NCBI GenBank assembly: GCA_005406025.1
Contig: BGZK01000726.1
Location: forward strand, 1 to 64,000
Direction of reading: 5' to 3'
Length of the DNA stretch: 64,000 nt
DNA from: Eumeta japonica
Taxonomy: Eukaryota > Arthropoda > Insecta > Lepidoptera > Psychidae
This document shows positions 46,690 through 59,540 of this stretch, piece by piece; position 1 is the first letter of the stretch, and each line of letters begins with the position of its first letter. Under the pieces are notes generated by a model. It saw only the letters and a list, made by a program, of their open reading frames with translations, did no database searches and was not told where the DNA came from. Made by a program: the position numbers and the translations under genes.

Positions 46690-46870
46690 GAAGTTGCACG
46701 TTCGTGACTGCTCAGACGTCGGTGAGCGAGCGGCGCGAGCGCGGGGCGGGCGCGGCGCCGCGGCGTCTGGGCGGGCGGCGCCGCTGCGTCTGCACCCGCG
46801 AGCCGATCGATACACGCCCAGACGCCGCGGCGCCGGCGTTCCGGTCTGGCGCTCGTGTCAAAATTTTCTT
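46690..46870. promoter_or_regulatory. GC island with a 21-bp perfect inverted repeat
   Basis: An isolated ~170-bp CpG-dense block in AT-rich DNA. 46753-46773 (containing GGCGCCGCGGCGTCTGGGCG) is exactly complementary to 46815-46835, with a 41-base spacer. The plus frames over it (46688-47020, 46704-46895) are Arg/Ala-rich and unrecognised. It could be a promoter or 5' exon of a gene beyond the window. A gtgagc donor-like hexamer lies at about 46721. Confidence 0.4.
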
Positions 46871-48080
46871 GTGCACCTTAGTCCAAAAAGAGTAGTGTTT
46901 TTTTACAGTTCATGGGTATATTTATGCGAAATTCGTTATTCGGCCACAAATTTAACGCTTCTAACAATTAGGATGTGTGTAGTAACGCCTTTTATTATTA
47001 TCCCAGATGATATAGGCTAAGGGAAATTAAAAAAAAATGGAAATGTGTATAACCTTTAAACGCGATTGAAACAAAACTTTTTATTTAGCATTGTGATAAA
47101 TTACAAGTACATTTAACATCAATAGGTAATTCTAGAATTTAGTGACGCGAGCCGAGATTGGGATTGAGATCAAAAGAGAGACACTCGATATAAATAATTA
47201 TGAATTCGATCTATGCTTATCAGGCGGAACCGCGGATACAGCTAGTTATTAATAAATTATTTTTTATTAATAAATATGAATCTGTCATTTCATACTATAT
47301 GACTATACCATTTGAATCTATCATTTTCAAATATTAGCCAATATAAATTTGATGCTTGTGGTTTGGCAATATATTCAAAATCTATACTAATATTAAGAAT
47401 ACGTATTATGAATAAGTGTTTCTATCACGTTTTAACGCCTAAACCGCTTCACCAATTTTAAAGAAATTTGACATGGAGATAGTTTAATACCAGAGAACGG
47501 AGATAAGCAATTTTTGTTTGTCTATTTGTTCGTTTGTATGCTTTATCATAGCTCAACGAAAAACTGATTTTAATGAATTTTAGTGTATTGATAAAATACG
47601 TCATATTGTCATACATACCTAAGTTATTGTTTGTTTATCTTTCTGTCAGTTTATCTGTACGTCTACAGATGTAACTTGACAATGACTTAACCAATTTTGA
47701 TGAAATTTAAAAAACTGAGAGAACTAATTATCAAATGAAATATTAGTTATCATTTATTTATCTTCTTTGTAAATTTATCTGTATGATCCCTTATAAGTCG
47801 AACATATAAAAGTCATTAATTTTATTTCATTCTGTGTACCATGCTTACTGTTTGCTTTACTTGGAGGGGAAGCGGTGTTGAAATGGGCGATGAGAATTGG
47901 GAGGGTAACAAAGAGGAAAGATCGAATGTAAGCGTAAGCACCGGGGAAGACCAAGGAAACTCTCACAATCAAAGCCGTTAATAGTAAATAAATATATCTC
48001 ATCGTTACAATCTGTTTTAACGAGATTTGGGTTGTAATGATTTCAATTCTAGATGTCACTTTTTTTCTAGTGTTTTCAAA
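46870..48080. other. AT-rich with degenerate repeat phrases
   Basis: Two diverged units at about 47430-47560 and 47640-47760 share accaattttaaagaaatttgac / accaattttgatgaaattta, followed by ttgtttgtctat and similar. They match the phrase types seen at 1-400. No gene. Confidence 0.4.
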
Positions 48081-48084
48081 ATAA

Positions 48085-48620
48085 ATGAAAAAATTGGTTG
48101 CCTGTAAAGTCGGTATACGGGCGAAAGTTTTACGTGACAACGAGTTTGAGTGGTAAAATCATTTTAATGTGAATATTCATTCGTATAGTAGGAAGAAGGA
48201 TGAAATAATAGTAACAATTTAAAACATTTATTTATACAAAGAATTATATTTAAAACATTAATTTATACAAAGAATCTCGCACTGAATTTCATATTAACAA
48301 AATTTTATTTTTACCTTTACACATACATACGTATTTATATACAAATATACATACAATAACTTGCAATACATTTGCGTACAATGAAACAGCGTTTACTACA
48401 ACAACTTGTTCCTATCTGAGTGGAAGGGACGCGTGCCTTTCACTTTTATGTCTGTCTCTCTCGCTCTTAGGCGGGCTAACCATGCCCGAGTGGAAGGACG
48501 CGTGCCTCTCACTCGCTCTCATTGTGAGCGCATAACGTGAGCGGAGCGTAACGCAGTTTCTTGAAGTGTCACCCGGCAAACCAATTTATAAGACGTTGTC
48601 ACGTCAAAAATTATAGAAGG
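48085..48620 (+). repeat. Interspersed repeat with internal 70-bp duplication
   Basis: aaaaattggttgcctgtaaa begins it and acgttgtcacgtcaaaaatt is near the end. A truncated relative is at 24420-24840. Within it, gagtggaagg(g)acgcgtgcct occurs at about 48418 and 48489, each followed by tcactcgctctc-like text, a ~70-bp tandem duplication. No coding frame. Confidence 0.6.
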
Positions 48621-48879
48621 GTGCAGTTTTGAATTTTCCAAATATGTTAATTTGTAGTTAACAAATTTGACTAAGAATAACTTTTTTGTTATTAAAAACT
48701 AACAACTGAAATTAGTGTAAGGGTCGTGATTAATACTAATACATGGAATAACAGTTTTGAAATGGCCGTTGTGAAAGATCAAGATTTTCAAAAAATTTTG
48801 AATAAAGCAAAAGTTTTGTTATATCTGGGACCGAAATATCGCCAGTGTTGGTATCAAAAAAAGATAAAAACTGTCCAGA

Positions 48880-50330
48880 CTCTTGATGAATGAAATATTT
48901 TATAAACAATTAATTTTATACTGAACCCTCTGGGTACAAATCCTGTTTATTAGTACGCCACCAATTTCGTCTTCATATCATTTCCAGAGAGACCTCCACC
49001 AGTACTTCAATCACACACATTTCTTCTATAAATTTACTTTGTCAGTCTCAGTCAGTAATATCACCTTTCTTACGTCCGTATTTCAAATACACCCATTTCA
49101 CAGCAAGAACCACATCTCCAAATCATTAATTCTATTTTTATTTTTCTTCTGCCATCCCTAACTTTCACTACTGTAGATGAGCGTGTATGCGCTCATTTAC
49201 AGTAGTCAATGATGTATATCACGACCCTTTTATCGATATCCCTATGGGTTTGGTCGTGAACATTTTTACTGTAATTCACAATAGCAAGCGAGACCTCATT
49301 CGTTTATTTCCCGCATTCACTCATTTGTAAACATAATTTCAATATATTTGAAAACTTAAAAAATAAAACGGTTGACCCTGCTGGGCATCCGTTAAACTTT
49401 CTACTATGATATTTACCGATGTTTATATATGTCCCTTGTGTTTAATATATTGTTTACAAATTTTGAACTTAAAAAATTCAAAGTTTATTGATCCAGCAAG
49501 CCATCACTGAACCTTCTTACTACTTTCGAACTCAAACCGTTCAAAAATAACCTAGCAATAGATTATTGAGTTCATTACGCTCGAGAGATCGATTTTAGTG
49601 CTTTTTCAGGTTTTCCGTGCTCAAAAATATAACTCTAATACATTTCGAGCTCTTCGAGTTCAAAAACTTGTGTATGTATATAAAAAACGCTTTTTTAAAA
49701 TATTTCAGTGACAATATCTTTCCGAAGCGATGTTGACTTTTAATCTGCTTTATTGCATCCAATGAAGTTTTATAGAAAAAGGTGACTGAGTCCAAAACAT
49801 CATAAATTTCACATGTGTTATTAAAAACGTGTTTTTCAGGGAATAAACTTGGTCCGTACACCCCATCTTTTTGAGATCCCGCGTGTACAACTCAGATCTT
49901 AGTTTCAGTCTCATTCTCCCCTTTCAATAATGATTTTCGCATAAAGTTTGCCGACGACGCTGAGGAGGCTAATACGTCCGGTAATTTGTATAAACTTGCC
50001 GTGAGCCTTTCCTTTTATAGAAAGGTTACAATGACGACTTTAGATTAGTTATCAGGTACCTTACGGCTTTTCCAGTATTTATCAAAAATTTGGTGCAGCA
50101 TGCTTGCCACTTTCCCTTGTCACCCACCATCTTTCAGCATCTCTGAAGAAATCCTATCTTATTCAGCAGCTTTTCACCTTTCATAAATTTTAGTACTTTC
50201 ATAAGGAACCACGGGCACAAACTAATTTCAATAGTGAACGATTTCACAGAACTTTTCTTCCGTCCGAAAAAAGTTTTCATTTACTATCAAGTCGCGCTTA
50301 AAGAAGCTTTACTTCAGTAACAGAGTGAAT
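48880..50330 (-). pseudogene. RTE-type LINE reverse transcriptase remnant
   Basis: Minus-strand frames (N to C) give ASMLHQIFDKYWKSRKVPDN and SRQVYTNYR around 50160-50000. A degenerate middle follows, then near 49340-49130 ECGK.TNEVSLAIVN, SESWGWQKKNKNRIND and EMWFL. This is the same order as the family member at 28546-29210. It is full of stops and an inverted duplication (49167-49206) replaces part of the GVLIPTLMYG region. Confidence 0.7.
49167..49206. repeat. 17-bp inverted duplication inside the RTE relic
   Basis: ACTACTGTAGATGAGCG at 49167-49183 pairs with 49190-49206 at 16 of 17 positions over a 6-base loop. The event overwrote LINE coding sequence. Confidence 0.85.
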
Positions 50331-50812
50331 ATGGTGCAAGAATATTAATCAAATTTGAAGAAGAATCACAAAGATTACAAGCGTAATCGTAGTCAAGATT
50401 GCAATAGGTGGATTGCAAAGCCTAACCAATGACATAATACAAACCTGTCGGAAATTAAATCGCCTCAGAAATATAAACCGACGACATGTCTATAGAGAAA
50501 TAATATAACAAATCAATATTTAAGCCAAAATTCATTTTAAGAGTATGTTTTTGTGAAAATTGGGTTTTAAAGTAGTTGGTGAAAGTGGCCCTTCGGAGAT
50601 TGAAGTAAATTATGTTTAAACGGCAATTTAATTATATATAAAATGTTTACCTTATATAAAGAATGGAATCAACTTAAAAATAATAAGCAATCTTTAAGTG
50701 AATATTTAGACATCATTAATGAAGACATGAATATAGCTTTCTATAAACCCAGTACCAAAAAAAGACTTGGATAAACTTCATGCGTTTTCAAAAGATAAAA
50801 TATTCTGTAGAT
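50330..50812. other. Unassigned flank between LINE relic and hAT
   Basis: AT-rich. Fragments near 50380-50500 (for example tcgtagtcaagattgcaata) may be LINE-derived but cannot be assigned. Confidence 0.4.
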
Positions 50813-51266
50813 CATATGTGGGCAACTAGCGGCCCGCGGGCCGCATTCGGCCCGCTATAAGATTTGATTCGGCTCGCGTGACATTTGAAAAACCTAACAA
50901 AAAAATGTATTACACGACTTACTCACGAAATCAAGTGAGCGAGCAAGCCGAATAGCAGTGATCATCAAAGAGTAAGGAGGCAAACATCAATGGCTTCACT
51001 GCCTGTCCAACAAAAGATTATTGCTTCTCAATTGCTCTACACTAGACGATTCTAAATCATTCCTTTATTTTGCTTATATAAGCGGGTGGATGTCCCGAAC
51101 TTTAGTTCAGTTCTATTTGAACCACCGAGGTGACAATTTTGACATGTAATTTGGATATCCTAGCGAATTGCTAGTGCCGTCAATTTGCTTTGTGACTTTG
51201 TGAGTATCTTGAGTGCTTATTAATTATATTTTGTTATTAAGTTTATCGGACGAAGAGTAAACGAAA

Positions 51267-52600
51267 ATGATGTCTGGGGGAAAGAAACGAAAAGTAGATG
51301 CAGAGCGTTGGCAGTTTCAACAAAAATTGACAGAAGAATTCTTTTTTATCTTGCACAATGGTAAGCCTATTTGTTTGCTCTGTAATAAATCTATTTCTGT
51401 GATGAAAGAATTCAATATAAAGAGGCATTCCTCAACTAAGCATTCTAAGCTATACTAGCTAAAAGGATAAATAAGAAAAGATAAAATCGAGAACCTTATC
51501 GCAAATTTGGAAAAACAGCAGCAATTGTTGTATAAACAAAGGACACAACTTGATAATGTTGCCAAAGCTAGTTTTATAGTTAGTCCTAAATTGCCAAAGT
51601 CATTAAAAACATTTGTCGAAGGAGAATTTATAGAAGAGTGTATAATAAATGTTTGCAGTGTTTTGTGTCATGAAAAGAAAATTGAATTTGAAAAAATTAG
51701 TTTATCAAGACGAACTGTAGTCCGACATTTAAAAATGATGACTAATGATATAAACATAACATTGACGGGCCGTATGGCTGGTTTTGAATCATTTTCCATA
51801 ACATTAGATGAGAGCAACGATTTGTCTTACACGGGTCAACTGGTAATATTTATTCGAAGTGTTGATAAAGTGTTCACTGTTACTGAGGAATCGCTTGCTT
51901 TACAGCAGCTAAAAGGAACCACTACAGGAGAGGATATTTTTAATGAAGTTCAAAAGTTATTCACAAAGGTTTGGCTTGCCATGGTCAAAATTAATTGGAG
52001 TATGCAAAGATGGTTTACCTTCTATGGTCGGCTTATGTAAAGATTTCATCAGAATTTTGAATGAAAAAACAACTGAATTAAATGTACAAAAAGATGATTT
52101 GATAATCCTTCATTGCATTATCCACCAACAGAACTTGTGTTCTAAGTTTATTCGAGTCCAGAATGTTATGAATATGGTATTAAAAACCATCAATTTTATT
52201 CGACCGTGAGGACTTAATCATCGTCAGTTCAAGGCGTTTTTGGATGAAACATCAGCCGAATATAACGAAGTAACATATTGTTGTGAAGTTAAACGGCTTA
52301 GCAAAGGGAAAACACTGAAACGGTTTTACGAGCTGGGAAATGAGATTTTATGCAAATAAATAAAAAAAATCACTATCTGAATTGAGTGACCCAAAACGGA
52401 TATGTGACTCAGCATTTTTAGTCGACCTTACAGACTATTTGAATTATTTAAATTTGAAACTTGAAAAGCAAGGACAATGATTTGAAAACGTTTCAGAACA
52501 AAATCCTCTCGTGAGAGGTACAACGCTGTTTGGTAACAGTTACCATTTCACCACGCTCACTGCGTATTAAAATATTGCTTATGCTTAGTACGCTGAAGAA
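51267..52600 (+). pseudogene. hAT transposase pseudogene with BED-type zinc finger
   Basis: Starts MMSGGKKRKVDAERWQFQQK. A BED-type finger follows: PICLLCNKSISV with C-x2-C, then IKRHSSTKHSK with the paired His. After a stop, further frames give NLEKQQQLLYKQRTQLDN, SRRTVVRHLKMM, and SFSITLDESNDLSYTGQLVI, where LDES holds the first catalytic Asp of hAT. Next comes LHCIIHQQNLCSK and then the EELKLLLEHF part, interrupted by the hairpin element. It resumes at 54614 with NRFSDFKTWKTIF. Several frameshifts; not functional. Confidence 0.85.
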
Positions 52601-52630
52601 CTCAAGTTATTGTTGGAGCATTTTTCGATA

Positions 52631-54611
52631 GTCTGGTCGAGAAGTGAGTTTTCTGCGAAAAATATTTAGCACAATTTTAAAAATATGGGGTTTGGTTTTT
52701 TGTATTTAGAATTTTATTCTGAAAATGGGGAATTTTGTAATTTTTTTGCTATTAAAAATTGCAATTGTTATTAACAAAAAATGAAGAGAGAGAAAGATGG
52801 TCTCCGTTTTTTAGCAATAACCTAAAAAATTATAAAAAAAAGCTCCATTTTGGAAAGAGATTCTGAAAGAAGAGAAAATTTCATGAAAAAAGTCTCGATT
52901 CCCGAAATTGTAGCTCCTTTATTTATAATTTTAATTTAACGTTGAAAATAGCGTTCGCGCGGCAGTTTCAACGTTGTCGCGTCGCCGCCAAACAAACTAA
53001 GCGTCACAAAATAATTTTTTTATAATATTTATTATCAATTCAAAAACTTGAATAAATTATAGTATCATTTAGACACTTGAAGGAATACAATCCAGTGTAC
53101 AAAAAATGTTTAACTTGATTTTTCTTTAAATTATTCAATTGTTAATTAAGTAATTTTTATGAACTTAAGCTAACATAAAATCTGTCATAAAAGTTTAAAT
53201 AATGTAGCTACAAATCTTTTTCCTCTTGGAGCCTATTCTGATATACTCAATCAACAAGATTCCGGTATAAAGATTTATTAAAGTTTTTTTATTTGTTTAT
53301 AATGATTGTTCAAAGTTAACAAAGAATGAAAAATCTGGAAAATGTAGTTAAAAACATTTTTTTACGAAATCTTTGATTTTTACTGTTTTTTATGTATTTT
53401 TTTACATTTCATTGCTTAGTTGAAAAATTTTTTACATCATTTGTTTAAATTTTTTTTATATACAATTAGACAAATTTAATATTAAAAAAAAATTTTTTTT
53501 GGCATTGTATTGTTAAAGTCAAATTAATGATTTTTAGAAAAAAAATTTTCCTTAAAAAAATATTTTAATTGTTAATAACCGTTTTTTTTTATTTATCCGA
53601 CCTTTAAATTATTAATTAAGAAATCTGTTTTTTTCTAAAAATCATAATTTTCTAATTTTAAATAGAATTAAAAAAAACAATTTTTTAACAACATTTTCAT
53701 TGTTTACTTTATTAAAGAAATATTTTTTTTTTCTAAAAATCATTAATTTGACTTTAACAATACAATGCCAAAAAAAATTTTTTTTTAATATTAAATTTGT
53801 CTAATTGTATATAAAAAAAATTTAAACAAATGATGTAAAAAATTTTTCAACTAAGCAATGAAATGTAAAAAATACATAAAAACAGTAAAATCAAAGATTT
53901 CGTAAAAAAATGTTTTCTTCACATTTTCCAGATTTTTCATTCTTTGTTAACTTTGAACAATCATTATAAACAAATAAAAACTTTAATAAATCTTTATACG
54001 GAATCTTGTTGATTGAGTATATCAGAATAGGCTCAAGAGGAAAAAGATTTGTAGCTACATTATTTAAACTTTTATGACAGATTTTATGTTAGCTTAAGTT
54101 CATAAAAATTACTTAATTAACAATTGAATAATTTAAAGAAAATCAAGTTAAACATTTTTGTACACTGGATTGTATTCCTTCAAGTGTCTAAATGATATTA
54201 TAATTTATTCAAGTTTTGAATTGATAATAAATATTATAAAAAAATTTTTTGACGCTTAGTTTGTTTGGCGGCGCGACAACGTTGAAACTGCCGCGAACGC
54301 TATTTTCAACGTTAAATTAAAATTATAAATAAAGGAGCTACAATTTCGGTCGAGACTTTTCATGAAATTTTCTTCTTTCAGAATCTCTTCAAAATGGAAC
54401 TTTTTTTTAATATTTTTTAGGTTATTGCTAAAAAACGGAGACCACCTTTTTCTCTCTTCGTTTTTTGTTAATAACAATTGCAATTTTTAATAGCAAAAAA
54501 ATTCCAAAATTCTCCATTTTCAGAATAAAATTCTGAATACAAAAAACCAAACCCCATATTTTTAAAATTGTGCTAACTATTTTTCGTAGAAAACTCACTT
54601 CTCGACCAGAC
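52631..54611. mobile_element. Long-hairpin (foldback) element 2, inserted at TA in the hAT
   Basis: Two arms of about 900 bp are near-identical inverted copies around a ~190-bp AT-rich centre. The ends are GTCTGGTCGAGAAGTGAG and its complement, with TA outside both (52629-52630 and 54612-54613). Removing the element and one TA brings the hAT frame ...EHF together with ...DTNRFSDF. Arms share gaagagaaaatttcat, cctttatttataatttta and ttaacgttgaaaat with element 1 at 14989-16360. No protein is encoded, although a 1.98-kb transcript would form a very long double-stranded hairpin. Confidence 0.9.
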
Positions 54612-54719
54612 TACAAACAGATTTAGTGATTTCAAAACATGGAAGACCATTTTCGAAAAAAATATAATAGTCATCTGAATTTGTTTATAACAAATAATAA
54701 GCAATTAAAATATTTATAA

Positions 54720-57700
54720 AGAAATTTTTTTTTGCTACTTTACTTAGAAATGGCAATTATGATTTCTGAACTAATTATTTATAGACGCTTACCTGCAACA
54801 TGCATTAACATGCAGCATGCAACCCACCGCTGACCCTCGAATCTGCCTCTCCACTACGAATCTCTATCCAAATGATTGAATATTGATTCCAGAGGATTGA
54901 CAGATATCGAACACCTAAGCAAGTGTTATTTATTTTTATAATTATCTTACTCCGCTAAAAATACCTTTATCAAGAATTAACACGATTTTGCACTTGTCAT
55001 CTGGACTACTATAAAACTGTATGCCATACAATTAACGGCGTATGATCTTAAGCCAAACTTCAAGCACCTGAAACCGATCAACATACGTGGAATATAGAAA
55101 AGTCTGTGAAATTGTACCTTTCTTAGAAAAGACATAAGTTTATAAACAAAAATATTGTAAAAATATTTTTTTTAGCTTTTACATATAAATTACACATAAA
55201 TGAACCCTTATTCAAGTACATACATTAAGTCATTTTGTGGGATCATAAGATCCCTTTAATCGTTAACTAGTGTAAGTCTTAAATAATGTTTACGCTTATA
55301 TATCATTCGTTGTATTTATAAGGGATTGATTTCGTAAATGAAGTAGGCATAAAATCCTTATATGTATGAGCTCGTACAATACTTCGATGTTATTATAATA
55401 TATTTTATTACAAAAATGTATATGCTCATAATAATTATTATTAAAGATTTTGTATCTCCTTAAACCTTTTTTTAGCTGCGATTAAAAAAAAGAATTTCAT
55501 TTTTTTTAGAAACAAACCCACTTTGAATTTGTACAAATAGAATATTAACAAACTTACATACAAAATTCAAAACTCGGCAACGCAAGCGCACGCGTGTGAG
55601 GGTTTTGACCTTCGGAGGTACACATTGCTGATTGAATAATATATTCGATACCTGCGACTGCGTGTAATCTGTGGATTTTAAAAGATCAAGGAGCTGTTTA
55701 TAAGCTGATTTCATTGAAAGATTTGGAATTACAGACATGTTTTCCCTAACTATTTTTGTCCAGGTATGCTCAGTGATTAAAAGTAGAAGAATTACCGTTA
55801 AAACGTTTTTATCATTGTATTAAAACTATTATGCTTGTAATATAGTTGTCTTTACATAGTAATATGTAAGGCTCTAACACAATACTCCAAAACTTAAATC
55901 ATTTTAAAAACACGCTAAAGCAAAAACAGCCATTCCAAATGCTCATATTTATTTAAAACAAAAATTTAAATCCGGCTAAGGGATAGTTGGACTCGTGTGA
56001 AGAGGGTTGCACACTATAAATAAATTAATAAATGAAAAACATTCCATAACCTATTATGACTTTTTTAAAAATTAGTTTCCAAATATTATTATTGTTGGTT
56101 CGTTGTTTTTAATTTGAACCATCACGGTCCATAAACTCTCGAACAGTCTCTTTGTGGGAGCGAGGCACAGCAACTGAGTATGGCACCCGCTTTTCTACAA
56201 AATTGATTAGCCGCAGAGGGTTTTATTTTTGTTTTCATCAAAATCATATTAACCGGCAGGGGCCGGTTTAGAGTATACTACAAAGTACATTAATTTGAGT
56301 TGAATAGGAGTATCATGACCCTTCAATGAGACTGTAGCAGCAGGCAGTGCAGTGCTTGCAATGCCTTGCGCATCTCCACACGCTACACGGTCACCGACCT
56401 AGATGCACTACATACACAGAACACGCTAACGAACTAATTAACTACCAAATACATACACCGGCTCACCGCGTACGTAATGCGTTCTTAACTTATGTCCGCC
56501 TTCGAGCCTTCGTCTCATCCGACGTCAGTAGGCAGTGCCTTACTTGACTCCATAGTATTACAGAACTAATATATACAATTTAATACATCCCATATCATCA
56601 TAGCACTTAAACTACCGGATGAATATTTTCTCCCGGGTGTTTTACTCGTATAAATATTTTACAGTTCATCCCTACTTAAATGCGACAGACTCGCACTGTT
56701 GTCGGTCTGTTCGACCCTTTTCTACCGCCCTTCTAACTGTAACGAATGCGAATTCACCTTCACAATCATTTTTTTCAAAATACATTGAGCATCTCGTTTC
56801 TTATGAACGAGTGCAAAACAATCGAAGAACCGACCAAGCGCTGTCTAATCTCAAGAATTGTAATTAAAAGCAATCGAGCAAACTAATGCTCGCTATTAAT
56901 ACCATTTCATTTACGTTATTTCAAACATTATTACTGTTAGATGCGGTACGACTATCGTGGTTCGAGGATTGTGATAGATGCAAAGTAAATACTTGTATAT
57001 TACGTATATTCAGTAACACTGAGACACATTGTTACTGGTTACTCAGATAGTAGAACCATTTTCACGCATTTAAGACGACATAGTACTTGAGAAATATCGT
57101 AAGTTGGAGTTTTTTGTTAGAAACAGGAGTTACAAACGCGATGTTTAGCCAATGACGTTCGAGCAACGCCGGTTGCAGGCCGAGTTCACAGCGGATTAAA
57201 CGTAATTTTAAGAATTCAAAAGAGATAATCAATTAAAAAAAAACTTGTTTTTTTTTAATTTGCAGTCGTGAAATAGACCTGACGAATCATTGGATAATGG
57301 GCTTTAATTTAATAATATCATATTAATTCATTTGTTTAGTTTTCATTATTATATTCTAATAATTTTTATTTAAAAAAAGAGAGTAGTGAAAATATGAGCA
57401 TAATATGGTTATAAGTGGTCGACTCAATGCAATATGTATTTTGCAATAATATTATGATATCTCTCAACTATATTGCTATTAATGTTATGAATTAGTCAAT
57501 ATATAGCAACATTAGTTATCAATAAATAAACTGTAGCCAAACTTGCATTATTAATTCCTGCACTCAATCTGATCTATTTATGTTTTTTCGAATGTGTACT
57601 AGACTTAAAGGCGACTATTCGCGCGTCAGTAAAACTATAGTTTAGAATAGACAATGCCCGTTGAGAATCTTTCATGATTTATATCGTTGTTTTAACGTTT

Positions 57701-57900
57701 GGATATTTTTTGTTTCCCATATTAAATTATTCAGTGCTTTAATACTAAAAAAGATAATATTATTGATATTATTCAAAGAATCGATACATACAATTTACAG
57801 GTTCTGCAGAACGATATTGTTAGTAGGTAAAAATATTTCCTTTATATTTTTATATTTTCGTATAAAAAATCAGTCAAATACGCAGAGCGATAAGCGTCAG
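54720..57900. other. Mostly unassigned AT-rich DNA
   Basis: Short frames only (for example 55472-55738 minus and 56347-56547 plus), none recognised. A somewhat GC-richer stretch at 56130-56540 holds no clear gene. A 14-bp perfect A/T-rich hairpin lies at 57231-57260. Confidence 0.4.
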
Positions 57901-57921
57901 AATAAGAGACAGAAGCCACGC

Positions 57922-57980
57922 AGCGGCTGAAACGAAGTAGCGGCTGAAACGAAGTAGCGGCTGAAACGAAGTAGCGGCTG
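57922..57980 (+). repeat. 17-bp minisatellite, 3.5 units
   Basis: AGCGGCTGAAACGAAGT occurs three times without a mismatch, followed by a partial fourth (agcggctg). Confidence 0.95.
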
Positions 57981-58458
57981 CTTGAGGCGGACTGAGGGCT
58001 CAAAATGGCATTACCGTCTTTAAGGACGTTGTTCCTTCGGCGTGAATTGAAGAGCGAAATGCGAAAGAAACAAAAGAAAATGAAGATTTGATCTATCTAA
58101 TTTTGTAAAACAAACTTAAAATGTAAAAAATTGCTGCTTTCGACAAGAAATTTTTCTTTCTCCTTCTGTTATGATAATTACATGCCTTAACATACGTTAT
58201 AAAGTCATTTCGATTTAGAATTATGAATCGTTTTAATCAAACCACTTTATATGCAATGGCTAAAATTGTATTATTCTCATTTGTATTAATATCATAATAA
58301 AGTTTTTTTGCTTTCTAATATATGTTTGTGTTTTTCAAAAATTACTTGAAAAATTAAGTTGGTTGGATCGGCTACTTATTGTAGTATGTAGTCGCCTTGA
58401 TTGCATCTAACTTGCAATCGATCAAACGAAAACTAATTTGTCACCATTCGGATTCTGG

Positions 58459-58541
58459 TATATATAACCCTCGGCGAGTAGTTTATAAAATTAAATTTTC
58501 AGAGTGTAAACAAAATCATAAATCATTTACAAAACGAAGAT
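58459..58541 (+). promoter_or_regulatory. Candidate core promoter and tiny first exon
   Basis: TATATATAA at 58459-58467 lies about 30 bases before aaattttcagagtg, a plausible initiation region. A short leader follows and ends in acgaagat|gtaagc, a strong splice donor at 58542. The layout (TATA, ~50-base leader, donor at the start codon) resembles small secreted or cuticle-type insect genes. The possible partner acceptor is at 59233. No protein family is recognised. Confidence 0.35.
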
Positions 58542-58599
58542 GTAAGCACATTAAGACCGACGTAAACTGGTAGCATTATCGTATCGCATGAACTTCTAC

Positions 58600-59540
58600 A
58601 TTTCTTTAATATATAGCATTATAGAACGTTTTTCAAAAATAAAATTGTATAAAAAAACACTGCATATATTATTTAACTTTTTGACAACAACTTTAAAAGT
58701 TTAAAGTTAAGTAACATTTGACATCAGTTACATACTAGCACGTTGCCTATACTTAGCTTCGAAATGAAATAAATACTACTTTTTATTTATTTTTACAAGT
58801 TGCATAGTGAGTTTAAACGATGCCGTTTTATTCTTTAATAAACCATAATTTTGCATCTTCCTACAATTTAATCTTGAAACTCCGTGTTATTTTTTATCTC
58901 AGAGCTGTATTTTTAATTAATTTTAAACATTCTCTTTATTATAATTTTTCAGCTGTAATCCAGACACAAAATGCAAATATAAGCACGTTTTTAACATAAT
59001 TGTAAACAAAATTAAGAATCAAACTCAAACAAAATATAATAATACAACAAATATATTTTATATATCCCGGTAATTAAAATACTTTTAATTATGTTTCGTG
59101 CGAAATTTTGCCAGATATTAATTAGGCTTAGTATTCTCACAGTCGCTACGATAATAATTAGAAGTTTCTAAATTAATTTTACATTGTAACGTAGATCTTG
59201 GAAGAAGATACATTTTTAATTCCTTATTTACAGGCTTCTACTAGTTGCCCACGTGGACATAAATTCCTTAGTCCTTTATACAGTGTTCGTCCTAGTCCAA
59301 TTTTAAATGTTGTCATCGATTTTTATTCCGATTCTAGCTAGCTAATTCTTCTTCGATTTCAATTTCCATTTTAGTTCTTCTTTTAATTGAATATTCAGAG
59401 AAAAATCTATCATTTTTGGAACAAGGTTCCTTATCACACGTCAACACTCAGGCGCTCGGAGGATGGGAGCTACACGAAAATAAATTTAACCACGACGAGA
59501 AATGCTGAGCGTTATTGCTTTAGTTAACATTTTATCAATC
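58600..59540. other. AT-rich DNA with one candidate splice acceptor
   Basis: ccttatttacag|gcttctact at 59222-59242 is a fair acceptor. Spliced to the donor at 58542 it would complete an ATG and open a hydrophobic start (MLLLVAHVDINSLVLYTVF), but a stop follows after 24 codons. Nothing else is recognised. Confidence 0.25.

Larger units (their letters stand above)
50813..54720 (+). mobile_element. Inactive hAT transposon (BED-finger type), interrupted
   Basis: The left end reads catatgtgggcaactagcgg, followed by cccgcgggccgcattcggcc. I associate this gtgggcaact.gcggcccg terminus with hAT elements whose transposase resembles ZBED/GTF2IRD2-like proteins. The transposase relic begins at 51267 in the same direction. 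A 1.98-kb hairpin element is inserted at 52631. Coding similarity fades by ~54720 and the matching right end is not visible, so the 3' part is lost. Confidence 0.75.

Noticed and set aside
57922..57980. Regulatory operator array
   Set aside because: Exact 17-bp tandem copies with no nearby promoter are better described as a minisatellite.
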